64,000 bases of DNA from Vibrio sp. STUT-A11 (GTDB lineage: Bacteria > Pseudomonadota > Gammaproteobacteria > Enterobacterales > Vibrionaceae): assembly GCF_026000435.1 (NCBI RefSeq), contig NZ_AP026764.1, positions 1,054,001 to 1,118,000 of the forward strand, read 5' to 3'. Below the pieces are notes generated by a model. It ran no database searches. It worked only from the letters and a program-made list of their open reading frames with translations, and was not told the DNA's origin. The translations under genes and the position numbers were made by a program. Each line of letters opens with the position of its first letter. Positions within the stretch are counted from its first letter, which is position 1. Shown one piece after another: positions 34,355 through 42,629 of this stretch.

Positions 34355-35560
34355 GTGACTAGTGCATATATTTGTGACGGCGTCAGAACCCCAATCGGTC
34401 GATTCGGTGGCGCACTTTCAAGCGTTCGAGCGGATGATCTGGGTGCAATCCCTCTTAAAGCATTAATGGAACGCCACCCAGACTTAGACTGGTCGGCAAT
34501 TGATGATGTGATTTTGGGATGTGCGAACCAAGCGGGTGAAGATAACCGCGACGTGGCCCGTATGTCGCTATTGCTGGCGGGTATGCCGATCGAAGTGTCC
34601 GGTACAACAATCAACCGTCTGTGCGGTTCAGGCATGGATGCCATTAGCCATGCTGCACGCACTATCAAAGCGGGCGAAGCGAAGTTGATGGTTGCTGGTG
34701 GCGTCGAATCCATGTCGCGTGCTCCTTATGTGGTGAACAAGCCGACCACTGCGTTCGATAGAAATGGTCAGATGTTCGATACGACTATTGGTTGGCGTTT
34801 CATTAACCCGGCAATGCAAAATCAATATGGCACCGACTCAATGCCTGAGACCGCAGAAAACGTGGCGGAGCGATTTAAGATCAGCCGCGAAGATCAAGAT
34901 GTGTTTGCATTGCGTAGCCAACATAAAACCCAGCAAGCGAAAGAGAAAGGGGTGCTTGCGCAAGAGATTGTCCCGGTTTCTATTCCGCAACGTAAAGGCG
35001 AGCCTATTGTTGTTTGCGAAGACGAACATCCTCGTCCGCAAACGACTCTGGAGCAGCTTGCTGCTCTCAAAACACCATTCGCAAAAAATGGGTCTGTTAC
35101 CGCAGGAAACTCATCTGGTGTAAACGATGGTGCTGCTGCTGTGCTGATCGCTAACGACGATGCGATTAAGCAGTACGGATTGATTCCTAAAGCGAAAGTA
35201 CTGGCAACGGCAACCGTTGGTGTAGAGCCTGCAATTATGGGGGTCGGACCAGCTCCAGCGGCGAAAAAAGTACTAGAAATAACAGGATTATCAATTAATG
35301 ATATGGATGTTATCGAGCTTAACGAAGCATTCGCATCACAAGCGCTGGCGGTATTGCGTGAACTAGGAGTCGCTGATGACGCCGAGCACGTAAATCCGAA
35401 TGGCGGAGCAATTGCTTTAGGACATCCATTAGGTATGAGCGGAGCTCGAATTGTAATGGCTGCGAGCAATGAGCTAAAACGTAGAAATGGGAAATATGCT
35501 TTGTGCTGTATGTGTGTCGGCGTAGGGCAAGGGATCGCGATGATCATCGAAAACGTCTGA
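34355..35560 (+). CDS. paaJ: 3-oxoadipyl-CoA / 3-oxo-5,6-dehydrosuberyl-CoA thiolase
   Basis: A 401-residue thiolase of the PaaJ/PcaF group. Catalytic residues are Cys90 (NRLCGSGMD), the His in GGAIALGHPLGMSGARI and the second Cys in LCCMCVGVGQG. It performs the two thiolytic steps giving acetyl-CoA and finally succinyl-CoA. The start is GTG 34355, directly abutting the paaI stop and preceded by AGGAGGACAG. Confidence 0.95.
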   Translation: MTSAYICDGVRTPIGRFGGALSSVRADDLGAIPLKALMERHPDLDWSAIDDVILGCANQAGEDNRDVARMSLLLAGMPIEVSGTTINRLCGSGMDAISHAARTIKAGEAKLMVAGGVESMSRAPYVVNKPTTAFDRNGQMFDTTIGWRFINPAMQNQYGTDSMPETAENVAERFKISREDQDVFALRSQHKTQQAKEKGVLAQEIVPVSIPQRKGEPIVVCEDEHPRPQTTLEQLAALKTPFAKNGSVTAGNSSGVNDGAAAVLIANDDAIKQYGLIPKAKVLATATVGVEPAIMGVGPAPAAKKVLEITGLSINDMDVIELNEAFASQALAVLRELGVADDAEHVNPNGGAIALGHPLGMSGARIVMAASNELKRRNGKYALCCMCVGVGQGIAMIIENV

Positions 35561-35631
35561 AATTAAAACAAATACAACAGACGTGATTTACGGCCAATAA
35601 GAAACAAAAGGACTTACGAGGAGATCGACAC

Positions 35632-36933
35632 ATGATTAAGTATTCAAATACGCTGGACGCGATTGAGACCGCTTCTGTAGAGGAGTTAAGAGAACTCCAG
35701 TTCAGACGCATGAAGTGGACGCTTGAACATGCTTATAAAAATTCACCAATGTACACCAAGAAGTTTGATGAAGCAGGGGTGCATCCATCAGACTTTAAAT
35801 GTCTGGAAGATATCAATAAGTTCCCTTATACCACCAAGCAAGACTTAAGAGATAATTACCCTTTTAATTCGTTTGCCGTACCGATGGAAGATGTGGCTCG
35901 TATTCATGCCTCATCCGGTACAACCGGGCAACCAACGGTTGTCGGCTATACGCAAAATGACATTGATACGTGGGCAAACATCGTTGCTCGTTCGATTCGT
36001 GCCGCGGGCGGTAGTGCGAAAGATTTAATTCATATCTCCTACGGCTACGGGCTCTTTACTGGAGGTTTGGGTGCACACTATGGTGCAGAACGTCTCGGCG
36101 CTGCGGTTATTCCCATGTCTGGTGGGCAAACCGAAAAGCAAGTTCAACTGATTGAAGATTTTAAGCCCACCATCATCATGGTGACACCATCTTACTGTCT
36201 CAACTTGCTGGATAAATTGGAAGAGCATTACGGTGGTGATGCATCGGGTTGTTCGCTGAAAGTCGGCATCTTTGGGGCTGAGCCTTGGTCAAATGAGATG
36301 CGTAAAGAGATAGAACGACGCTTAGGTATTGTTGCTCTCGACATCTATGGTCTTTCAGAGGTAATGGGCCCGGGTGTTGCGATGGAATGTGTCGAAACTC
36401 AAGATGGTCCAACTATTTGGGAAGACCACTTTTATCCAGAAATTATTGACCCTGTTAACGGCAATGTGATGCCTGATGGTGAGCATGGTGAACTTGTCTT
36501 CACCTCATTGACCAAAGAAGCGTTGCCGATCATCCGATACCGTACACGTGATCTGACCCGCTTGTTGCCAGGTACTGCGCGCACGATGCGTCGTATGGAT
36601 AAAATTACGGGGCGCAGCGATGACATGTTGATCATCAGGGGCGTCAATGTGTTCCCATCGCAGATCGAAGAGCAGATTCTACAAATCGAACAGCTTAGCC
36701 CACATTACCAACTTGAAGTGATTCGCAAAGGTAACCTGGATCATTTGGTTGTGTTGTTGGAAGTAAAAGACAACATTTATCTGGACCAAAGTGAAATGAT
36801 TACCAAACGCCTACAACATCAAATCAAGTCAATGATCGGAATCTCTACTACCATTGATTTACTTCCGGTAAATGGCATCCCTCGATCTGAAGGGAAAGCA
36901 GTGCGTGTAAGAGATTTGCGTCCAAAAGATTAA
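35632..36933 (+). CDS. paaK: Phenylacetate-CoA ligase
   Basis: A 433-residue adenylate-forming enzyme that activates phenylacetate with ATP and CoA, the entry step. Motifs are the phosphate loop HASSGTTGQPTVVGY (about residues 90-104), DIYGLSEVMGPGVAMEC (about 238-254) and the C-terminal hinge GRSDDMLIIRGVNVFPSQIEE. It lies 71 bp after paaJ. Confidence 0.96.
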   Translation: MIKYSNTLDAIETASVEELRELQFRRMKWTLEHAYKNSPMYTKKFDEAGVHPSDFKCLEDINKFPYTTKQDLRDNYPFNSFAVPMEDVARIHASSGTTGQPTVVGYTQNDIDTWANIVARSIRAAGGSAKDLIHISYGYGLFTGGLGAHYGAERLGAAVIPMSGGQTEKQVQLIEDFKPTIIMVTPSYCLNLLDKLEEHYGGDASGCSLKVGIFGAEPWSNEMRKEIERRLGIVALDIYGLSEVMGPGVAMECVETQDGPTIWEDHFYPEIIDPVNGNVMPDGEHGELVFTSLTKEALPIIRYRTRDLTRLLPGTARTMRRMDKITGRSDDMLIIRGVNVFPSQIEEQILQIEQLSPHYQLEVIRKGNLDHLVVLLEVKDNIYLDQSEMITKRLQHQIKSMIGISTTIDLLPVNGIPRSEGKAVRVRDLRPKD

Positions 36934-36941
36934 CCGATAAA

Positions 36942-36981
36942 TATACCACTCTTGATAAAGGTTGAATTCGAGAGTGGTATA
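36942..36981 (+). other. Hairpin between paaK and paaX
   Basis: TATACCACTCT (36942-36952) and AGAGTGGTATA (36971-36981) are an 11-bp perfect inverted repeat with an 18-nt loop and no T tract. It may attenuate read-through into paaX or stabilise the paaK mRNA end. Confidence 0.45.
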
Positions 36982-37074
36982 ACCGCCCTAATTGTGAATA
37001 ATACAAAGATTAGTTAGGGAAACGGATTGGCTTTCAATAGTTAAAAACGAGTTAAAGCCAAACATGGAGCTATT

Positions 37075-37998
37075 TTGAACCAAGATCTACATTCATTTTT
37101 CGACGACATTTCCGGTCATCAATCTATTAGCGGTACCTCGTTAATTGTTTCTTATTTTGGAGACTATTTGTGGACATGCGGTGGGGGTATTTGGTTGGGC
37201 AACCTTATTCAAGCGATGGAAACACTGGGCTTGAATCAACGCGTCGTGCGTTCGTCTGTGTTTCGCCTGCATAAAGATGAATGGTTGACGGTCAATAAAG
37301 TCGGTCGAAAGAGTTACTACTATCTGGACCCGTCCAGATATAACGAAATGCTTAACGCCAACAAGAAGATTTACCATTCTGAGAAAGTTACGTGGAGCAA
37401 ACGTTGGAATATTATTCATACGTCACTTGGCCCGACGAATAGCAGTAAAGAACAAGTGAGATACCTGCAACATAAAGGGTTTGGTTTATTCGACAAGGAC
37501 TTTTTTGTTCAGCCAGATCTACAGCAATTGACGCCGGAAATTAAGCAAGAGATTACGCGAACCATCTCTAGCGCCAAGATATTCCAGCAGGCCGAATTGT
37601 ATTCTGAAAGCGAAGATGCATTAAGAAATATGGTTCGACAGTCATGGGATATTGAGCGTATTGCTGAAAATTATCAGCAGTTTATCGAGCTGTTCCGTTC
37701 AGCATGGGCAATATTAGAGTCTATGTCGGATGACGCGATTAGTGAAGAAGATGCGTTTAAAATGAGACTGCTGGTTATTCACTTTTATCGCCGAATAATA
37801 GTGAAAGACCCGGACTTACCAACCGAGCTGCTACCGGAAGACTGGCCACGAAAAGAGGCTGAACAGTTAACTATTAATATCTATCGAAAAGTTCACGCTA
37901 AGGCACTGAGGTACGTAATGGAGAGCAGCGAAACTCCAAACGGAAAGCTGCCCGTTCCGTCACCAAACTACTACATCCGTTTTGGTGGTCTGAGTTAG
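37075..37998 (+). CDS. paaX: Phenylacetic acid degradation repressor PaaX
   Basis: A 307-residue PaaX-family repressor with an N-terminal winged helix (GIWLGNLIQAMETLGLNQRVVRSSVFRL region, about residues 37-64) and a long C-terminal phenylacetyl-CoA-responsive domain (LLVIHFYRRIIVKDPDLPTELLP). The start appears to be TTG 37075: GGAG is 5 nt upstream and the residues that follow match the family N terminus with no usable ATG nearby. Rare TTG would keep repressor levels low. Confidence 0.92.
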   Translation: MNQDLHSFFDDISGHQSISGTSLIVSYFGDYLWTCGGGIWLGNLIQAMETLGLNQRVVRSSVFRLHKDEWLTVNKVGRKSYYYLDPSRYNEMLNANKKIYHSEKVTWSKRWNIIHTSLGPTNSSKEQVRYLQHKGFGLFDKDFFVQPDLQQLTPEIKQEITRTISSAKIFQQAELYSESEDALRNMVRQSWDIERIAENYQQFIELFRSAWAILESMSDDAISEEDAFKMRLLVIHFYRRIIVKDPDLPTELLPEDWPRKEAEQLTINIYRKVHAKALRYVMESSETPNGKLPVPSPNYYIRFGGLS

Positions 37999-38024
37999 AG
38001 TGAGCTTTGTAACAAGGAAGTACA

Positions 38025-38618
38025 ATGCCCATATATCAGTTTGCTGACGTTATTCCCGTTATTCACCCTTCGGCGTTCGTTCATCCGAGCGCTGAAATCA
38101 TCGGTGACGTCATTATTGAAGAAAATGTTTACATCGGTCCTCTGGCGGTATTGCGTGGTGATTTTGGCCGTCTTATCGTGAAAAAGGGCTCTAACGTTCA
38201 AGACAACTGTGTCATGCACGGCTTTCCTGGCAAAGAAACGATACTTGAACAAAATGTTCATGTCGGTCACGGAGCGATTATTCACGGCTGTTGTATCGAC
38301 GAAAACACCTTAGTCGGTATGAATGCTGTCGTTATGGATCTGACTCGAATAGGAAAGGAGTCCATTGTTGGTGCGAACAGCTTTGTAAAAGCCAAGAGTG
38401 ATTATCCGCCAAGGAGTATGATTTTAGGCAGTCCTGCAGAACGCAAAAGAGACGTATCGGACGATGAGCTCAAGTGGAAAGAGCGAGGAACATATATGTA
38501 CCATCGCTTAGCCGAACGCTGTTTTAATGAGCTCAAACTTGTCGAGCCATTGACCGAAGTTGAAGCTGATAGGCCTCAAGTAAGTTGGGACGCTAACCAC
38601 GAACCCAAAGTTAGTTAA
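38025..38618 (+). CDS. paaY: PaaY, hexapeptide-repeat thioesterase of the phenylacetate cluster
   Basis: A 197-residue left-handed beta-helix protein of the gamma-carbonic-anhydrase-like PaaY family, with hexapeptide repeats from about residue 15 to 125 (PSAFVHPSAEIIGDVIIEEN and following). PaaY is reported to be a thioesterase that relieves inhibition of the pathway. It follows paaX by 26 bp, as in E. coli. Confidence 0.93.
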   Translation: MPIYQFADVIPVIHPSAFVHPSAEIIGDVIIEENVYIGPLAVLRGDFGRLIVKKGSNVQDNCVMHGFPGKETILEQNVHVGHGAIIHGCCIDENTLVGMNAVVMDLTRIGKESIVGANSFVKAKSDYPPRSMILGSPAERKRDVSDDELKWKERGTYMYHRLAERCFNELKLVEPLTEVEADRPQVSWDANHEPKVS

Positions 38619-39272
38619 ATCCGCATACTACCTGTAAAGTACCTTTACTGACTTGCCTCTCTCAATAACCGCTTATCTATTTACGTGTGGTGAGAGAGGA
38701 ACCTTCATTTACCCCTTATAAAAATTATTAATACCTTGGAGCCACTCAGGCTTTCTAAATCACTACGTTTATGTTCGTTGAAGCCAATCAACACATTAAC
38801 ACTAATAATGTAAATTAATTGTTTAATTAAACTTTCTTCTGGATCACAAATTCTTGTTTTAAACACCTTTAAACCTCTTTGACTAATTAGATTGAAACAA
38901 GATGCATTTAATTCATTAATTTACTGATAATTATTGACTATTTCTCTATTGATTGAATTGTCACCTTACTTTTCTGCAAATTAATTACCCTGAGGTTAAC
39001 AGTTTTGGCAATACGTTAATTGATTGGGGTTAACAATATGATAACAATTGGTGGGGTTGGAAACGAAAGTATCACATATTGGAGGTGACGTTTGTTTCCC
39101 TTCCATTTTTTCTTCCTTCATTTAATACGCTTCGATTCTCCAGCCAGCGTTATCTATTTCAATCGAATGCTAATTTTTCCTCTATGTAATGATTCTTAAG
39201 CGGTTCTTAAGTTATGGCGATTAATCTTGGTGGCGAGTTTGAATCTTTCTTACCACTAACAGGAATAATAAT
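38619..39272. promoter_or_regulatory. 654-bp AT-rich gap after paaY
   Basis: No gene is visible. Near paaY, CCTCTCTCA (38656-38664) and TGAGAGAGG (38691-38699) could pair around a 26-nt loop as a weak terminator. The right end carries a PmrA-like box before the PepSY gene. The middle is AT-rich without repeats I can name; a small RNA cannot be excluded. Confidence 0.4.
39195..39211 (+). promoter_or_regulatory. PmrA/QseB-type box CTTAAG-N5-CTTAAG
   Basis: Two identical hexamers at 39195-39200 and 39206-39211, 11 bp apart, exactly fit the direct-repeat box (C/T)TTAA(G/T)-N5-(C/T)TTAA(G/T) of OmpR-family regulators such as PmrA. They lie 62 bp upstream of the PepSY start, a good position for activation. 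Confidence 0.5.
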
Positions 39273-39557
39273 ATGGAACGTAAAACACTTTTAGCTTCAA
39301 CAATGATGATCGCAGGACTACTTTCTTTTGGTGCTTATGCTTCTGACCCAACTTGTACTGAAGAGAGTCCGGATAACTGGATGCAATTCGACGCAGCTCA
39401 GAAAATGGTTGAGTCACAAGGTTATAAAGTTAAGAAATTTAAACAAACCGATACAGGATGCTACGAGTTATATGGCTACGACACCAGTGGTAAGCGTGTT
39501 GAAATCTATTACAACCCGGTTGATATGACGATAGTAAAAGAGGAAGTCGATGACTAA
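39273..39557 (+). CDS. Secreted PepSY-domain protein
   Basis: 94 residues with a signal peptide (about 1-24, ending FGAYAS) and one PepSY-like domain (WMQFDAAQKMVESQGYKVKKF at about residues 36-56, then YELYGYDTSGKRVEIYYNP). Two cysteines in the mature part could form a disulfide. It overlaps the cytochrome b561 gene by 8 nt. Such pairs are often controlled by envelope-stress two-component systems; the exact role is unknown. Confidence 0.85.
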   Translation: MERKTLLASTMMIAGLLSFGAYASDPTCTEESPDNWMQFDAAQKMVESQGYKVKKFKQTDTGCYELYGYDTSGKRVEIYYNPVDMTIVKEEVDD

Positions 39558-40065
39558 GAAAACTCAGTGGGATCGAGTCGTTAAACTCACCCACTGGCTT
39601 GTGGCTAGTTTGTTCTTGATAAACTATTTCATTACCGAGGACGGTAGCACTTTACACCAGTGGGTTGGGTATATTGCGGTTGGAGCCGTTGTCTTAAGGT
39701 TACTATGGGGATGTGTTGCCAAACCTCCGGCGCGTCTTACCTCCTTCTTACCCTCCGTTCCTAAAGCGATAGGGCATTTAAAAGAGGTGTATCAAACCCG
39801 AGTTGATGATCATCATGGTCACAATCCTGCAGGCGCGATAATGATTTGGTGCATGTGGATAGGACTAATAGCTATCGGAATCTCAGGGTATCTGATGGAA
39901 ACAGACAGGTTCTGGGGAGAAGATTGGGTTAAAGAGATTCACGAGGCCGCAGTCAACTTAACCTTTGTGTGTGTTTGCGTTCACATTGGCGCTGTGTTTT
40001 TGATGACGCGAATTACTGGCCATTCCTACTTACAAAATATGCTTCCTGGCGAGCGAGAAAAATAG
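39550..40065 (+). CDS. Cytochrome b561-family di-haem membrane protein
   Basis: 171 residues with about four transmembrane helices (around 12-28, 36-54, 95-115 and 135-155). Likely haem-ligating histidines are in RVVKLTHWLVAS (near the start), LHQWVGY, EIHEAAVNL and CVCVHIG. It probably exchanges electrons between quinol and a periplasmic partner. It overlaps the PepSY gene and is followed by a clear terminator, so the two form a bicistronic unit. Confidence 0.9.
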   Translation: MTKKTQWDRVVKLTHWLVASLFLINYFITEDGSTLHQWVGYIAVGAVVLRLLWGCVAKPPARLTSFLPSVPKAIGHLKEVYQTRVDDHHGHNPAGAIMIWCMWIGLIAIGISGYLMETDRFWGEDWVKEIHEAAVNLTFVCVCVHIGAVFLMTRITGHSYLQNMLPGEREK

Positions 40066-40081
40066 CCAGTCTTAAAGTGAG

Positions 40082-40123
40082 GCACAGAAAGCAAAACTCC
40101 TCAGTTGCTTTCTGTGCTTTTAT
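40082..40123 (+). terminator. Intrinsic terminator after cytochrome b561
   Basis: A 13-bp perfect stem GCACAGAAAGCAA (40082-40094) / TTGCTTTCTGTGC (40105-40117) with a 10-nt loop, followed by TTTTATT. Confidence 0.9.
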
Positions 40124-40325
40124 TCTTAGAGTCGATTACGTCCTTACTCCTCTCTGCACACCAGGCTGATGTTAGATCCCACCGTTTTTATTTAAGCCGG
40201 CCTGATTTTTGATAAGCCTTTGAATTTTTGAAACTAAACTTGTTAAATTTTAGTTAAAGTGACATGCTGTCTGAAAGATTAGTTAGTATTTCGACAATAA
40301 ATAAGAGTCGGTTCTAGGAGGAAGT

Positions 40326-40808
40326 ATGCAGCAGGGAAAAGCGTTTCAAGATCAGATACCAAATAACCACTGTTTTGGCTGTGGACCAGAGAATGCGTCT
40401 GGCTTACAAATTAAGAGCCATTGGGTGGGGGAAAATAAATCCGCTTGTACATTTATTCCGTCTGCTCATCACTGTGCAGGTCCTACACAGCTCCTAAATG
40501 GTGGGATCATTTCTACAGTGATTGATTGCCATTGTATCTGCACCGCAATTGCCAAAGGTTATCAGTTAGAAGGACGAGAAATTAGCTCAGGTGAAGCAGT
40601 ATGGTACGCGACAGGGAAATTAGAAGTTAATTACCTCAAGCCAGTACCCATCGATAGAAATGTTGAGTTGGTGGCGATCGTAGAAGAAATCAACGGAAAT
40701 AAGATGACAGTGAACTGCGAACTCTATTCTGGTGACGTTCTCTGTTGTACTAGTCAGGTGACCGCGGTCAAAGTACCTAATAGCTGGTTTATCGCCAATA
40801 AGACATAA
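40326..40808 (+). CDS. Hotdog-fold thioesterase-like protein
   Basis: 160 residues with a PaaI-like hotdog core: GPTQLLNGGIISTVIDCHCICTA (about 51-73) as the central helix region, then LEVNYLKPVPIDRNVELVA. The N terminus NHCFGCGPENASGLQIK is typical of the 4HBT-type thioesterase group. It is cysteine-rich for its size. Start ATG with GAGGAAGT upstream. Substrate unknown. Confidence 0.82.
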   Translation: MQQGKAFQDQIPNNHCFGCGPENASGLQIKSHWVGENKSACTFIPSAHHCAGPTQLLNGGIISTVIDCHCICTAIAKGYQLEGREISSGEAVWYATGKLEVNYLKPVPIDRNVELVAIVEEINGNKMTVNCELYSGDVLCCTSQVTAVKVPNSWFIANKT

Positions 40809-40824
40809 GATTACAAGGTATCAA

Positions 40825-41055
40825 TTGAAAATCAAATCCGTCACTCCAGACCCGCTTGTTTGCCCTCTGTGTGGACAGCCGAACTCCTGTCTCAATTTAG
40901 GTGATAAAGACATCACGAAATCGTGTTGGTGTAACGACCCGTCGATAAAATTTCCCGAAGGGCTCCTTTCCCAAGTTCCTGAAGAAAAAAGAAGAAAAGC
41001 ATGTATTTGCAAAGCGTGCGCGTTAAAGTATCAGAACAGTATTGAAGAGAGTTAG
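40825..41055 (+). CDS. Cysteine-rich CWC family protein
   Basis: 76 residues with paired cysteines CPLCG, the hallmark SCWCND and CICKAC at the C terminus, fitting the cysteine-rich CWC family; probably zinc- or metal-binding. Start TTG 40825 with AAGG upstream. Function unknown. It lies 16 bp after the hotdog gene. Confidence 0.8.
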   Translation: MKIKSVTPDPLVCPLCGQPNSCLNLGDKDITKSCWCNDPSIKFPEGLLSQVPEEKRRKACICKACALKYQNSIEES

Positions 41056-41118
41056 TACACGTTGACAGCTTGGTTTGTTACTTAAACGGAGCATGCTCGT
41101 CTAAACAAGGAAAGTTAA

Positions 41119-41625
41119 GTGGAAATAAAAGAAGTCAGTTCAATCTCTGGTTTGGTTGCTCAATTACATGCGCTTCTTACTGATTGCATAGAAAGTGATG
41201 CGTCAGTCGGATTTTTAACACCGGTTGATGAGCAGGAAGTCGATGCTTATTGGCAATCGGTAGAGGCGGATATTCAGGCTGGTTCCAGAAAGATCTTTTT
41301 AGCTTACGACAACGGAAGCGTTATTGGCGCAGTCCAGCTTTCTCTGTGCTCAAAAGCCAACGGTTCACACCGAGGTGAAGTTGAAAAGCTCATGGTCAAA
41401 ACCAGTGCGAGAGGGCAAGGTGTAAGTAAAAAATTGATGTCGCTGATGGAAAGTTCAGCTGAAGAAATCGGCTTGTCTTTACTGGTATTAGACACACGAC
41501 TCGGTGATATCGCATCCTCATTATATCGCGCTATTGGCTATAACGAAGCAGGGCAAATTCCTCAATTCGCGCGTAGCTCTAGTGGAGAACTCGAAGCGAC
41601 AGTCTACTTCTACAAGTTATTGTAA
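41119..41625 (+). CDS. GNAT-family N-acetyltransferase
   Basis: 168 residues with the GNAT acetyl-CoA motif A: VEKLMVKTSARGQGVSKKLM at about residues 92-111 (Q/RxxGxG/A as RGQGVS), followed by LLVLDTRLGD and Y.AIGY. Start GTG 41119 with AAGGAAAG upstream. Acceptor substrate not predictable. Confidence 0.88.
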   Translation: MEIKEVSSISGLVAQLHALLTDCIESDASVGFLTPVDEQEVDAYWQSVEADIQAGSRKIFLAYDNGSVIGAVQLSLCSKANGSHRGEVEKLMVKTSARGQGVSKKLMSLMESSAEEIGLSLLVLDTRLGDIASSLYRAIGYNEAGQIPQFARSSSGELEATVYFYKLL

Positions 41626-41637
41626 TTAGGTTAATCC

Positions 41638-41916
41638 ATGTCGAAAGTGATCTTGAAAGGATACATTTTGGTGCCAGAATCGGAATTGCAGGTGGTAAAG
41701 AAGGAACTAGAAAACCATACACGCCTGACCTTGCTAGAAGCTGGTTGCATTACGTTTCGTGTTATCCAAAGTGCAGAAAACTCATTGCGATTTGATGTGT
41801 ACGAAGAGTTCGTCGACGAGGCTGCGTTCGAGGCTCACCAAGTAAGGGTGAAGGAGTCACATTGGGGCAAAGTGACCAAGAATGTAGAACGCCATTACGA
41901 GATATTGCTGGATTAA
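41638..41916 (+). CDS. Antibiotic biosynthesis monooxygenase (ABM) domain protein
   Basis: 92 residues forming one ABM-type dimeric alpha-beta barrel (GYILVPESELQVVKKELENH, then FDVYEEFVDEAAFEAHQ). Family members include quinol monooxygenase YgiN-like proteins; specific activity unknown. It lies 12 bp after the GNAT gene and its last 4 bases overlap the convergent LysR remnant. Confidence 0.82.
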   Translation: MSKVILKGYILVPESELQVVKKELENHTRLTLLEAGCITFRVIQSAENSLRFDVYEEFVDEAAFEAHQVRVKESHWGKVTKNVERHYEILLD

Positions 41917-42330
41917 ATTTTTCTCAAACGACCTTCTAGTTTGTCGCGCTGCTTTTCAACTTCTTCAATGACAAAGTTTCTAAACGCTCGTACGCGCTCG
42001 GTATGTCTTAGGTCTTCGTGAAGCAACATCCACAAATCCAGACCGTAGAAAGCAGAGAATTGTTCATCGTATCGAGCCAAATCGTCATCATAATCACCGA
42101 TAAAGCAAGGTAAGAAAGAGAGTCCGACACCTTGTTTTATCGCCATATGCGCTAATCCCGTATCATCAACGGTGAAGTCGTGCTTTCCTTCCGGGCAAAC
42201 CTCTTTCGTCCAGGCGCGGTGAAAGTCGCAGCACTCAGTACCGATCCAATTTGGCTTGTCGCCCGTTTTCTTTAAATGTTCTAGATAGGGTTTGCTGCCG
42301 TAGATCGCTGATGCAAAAGTGATTAACTTC
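41913..42330 (-). pseudogene. LysR regulator remnant, 5' part deleted
   Basis: An uninterrupted reading frame encodes only the C-terminal part of a LysR effector domain. From about 42330 it reads LITFASAIYGSKPYLEHL..., then GTECCDFHRAW and IKQGVGLSFLPCF to the normal C terminus. The DNA-binding domain and first half of the effector domain are absent. Sequence directly beyond encodes, on the opposite strand, the C-terminal piece of a nitrilase, so a deletion removed both 5' ends of a former divergent pair. Confidence 0.8.
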
Positions 42331-42594
42331 TTCCCAGAAAAAGAAACCCTCTATCCTGATAAAGACGAGTGGATTAACGGCGGAGACTCTACCGTTATCG
42401 CTCCCGGCGGTGAAACGTTAGTTGCTCCGCTGCATGCAGAGGAAGGCATACTGTATTGCGATATTGATACTGATAAAGTGGCGGCGGCTCGGCGTTCTTT
42501 CGACGTTGCAGGCCATTACTCTCGCCCAGACATATTTACACTCAACGTAAATCGAGCGCCGCAAACATCTCTGCGTATCAGGGAAGCCGAGTAA
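42319..42594 (+). pseudogene. Nitrilase (carbon-nitrogen hydrolase) remnant, 5' part deleted
   Basis: About 90 residues match only the C terminus of a nitrilase: EWINGGDSTVIAPGGE, LHAEEGILYCDID and FDVAGHYSRPDIF. The catalytic Glu, Lys and Cys parts are missing. It meets the LysR remnant head to head at about 42320-42335 and ends at a normal stop followed by a terminator. A GTG at 42319 could be read as a start, but a functional product is unlikely. Confidence 0.82.
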
Positions 42595-42596
42595 TA

Positions 42597-42625
42597 AAAT
42601 CCCCCATCAGGTACGTGGGGGATTT
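42597..42625. terminator. Bidirectional intrinsic terminator
   Basis: A 10-bp perfect stem AAATCCCCCA (42597-42606) / TGGGGGATTT (42616-42625) with a 9-nt loop, between the nitrilase remnant and the guanine deaminase stop. T-rich flanks are present for either direction. Confidence 0.8.
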
Positions 42626-42629
42626 CGCT

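Noticed and set aside
34894..35547. A 217-residue open frame antisense to paaJ
   Set aside because: Low-complexity Ser/Ala/Thr-rich translation fully inside a conserved thiolase gene on the other strand; no ribosome site. A shadow frame.
38935..38949. Possible second Fur box TGATAATTATTGACT
   Set aside because: Only 12 of 15 positions match the 7-1-7 consensus and the right half is poor; it is over 300 bp from the next gene.
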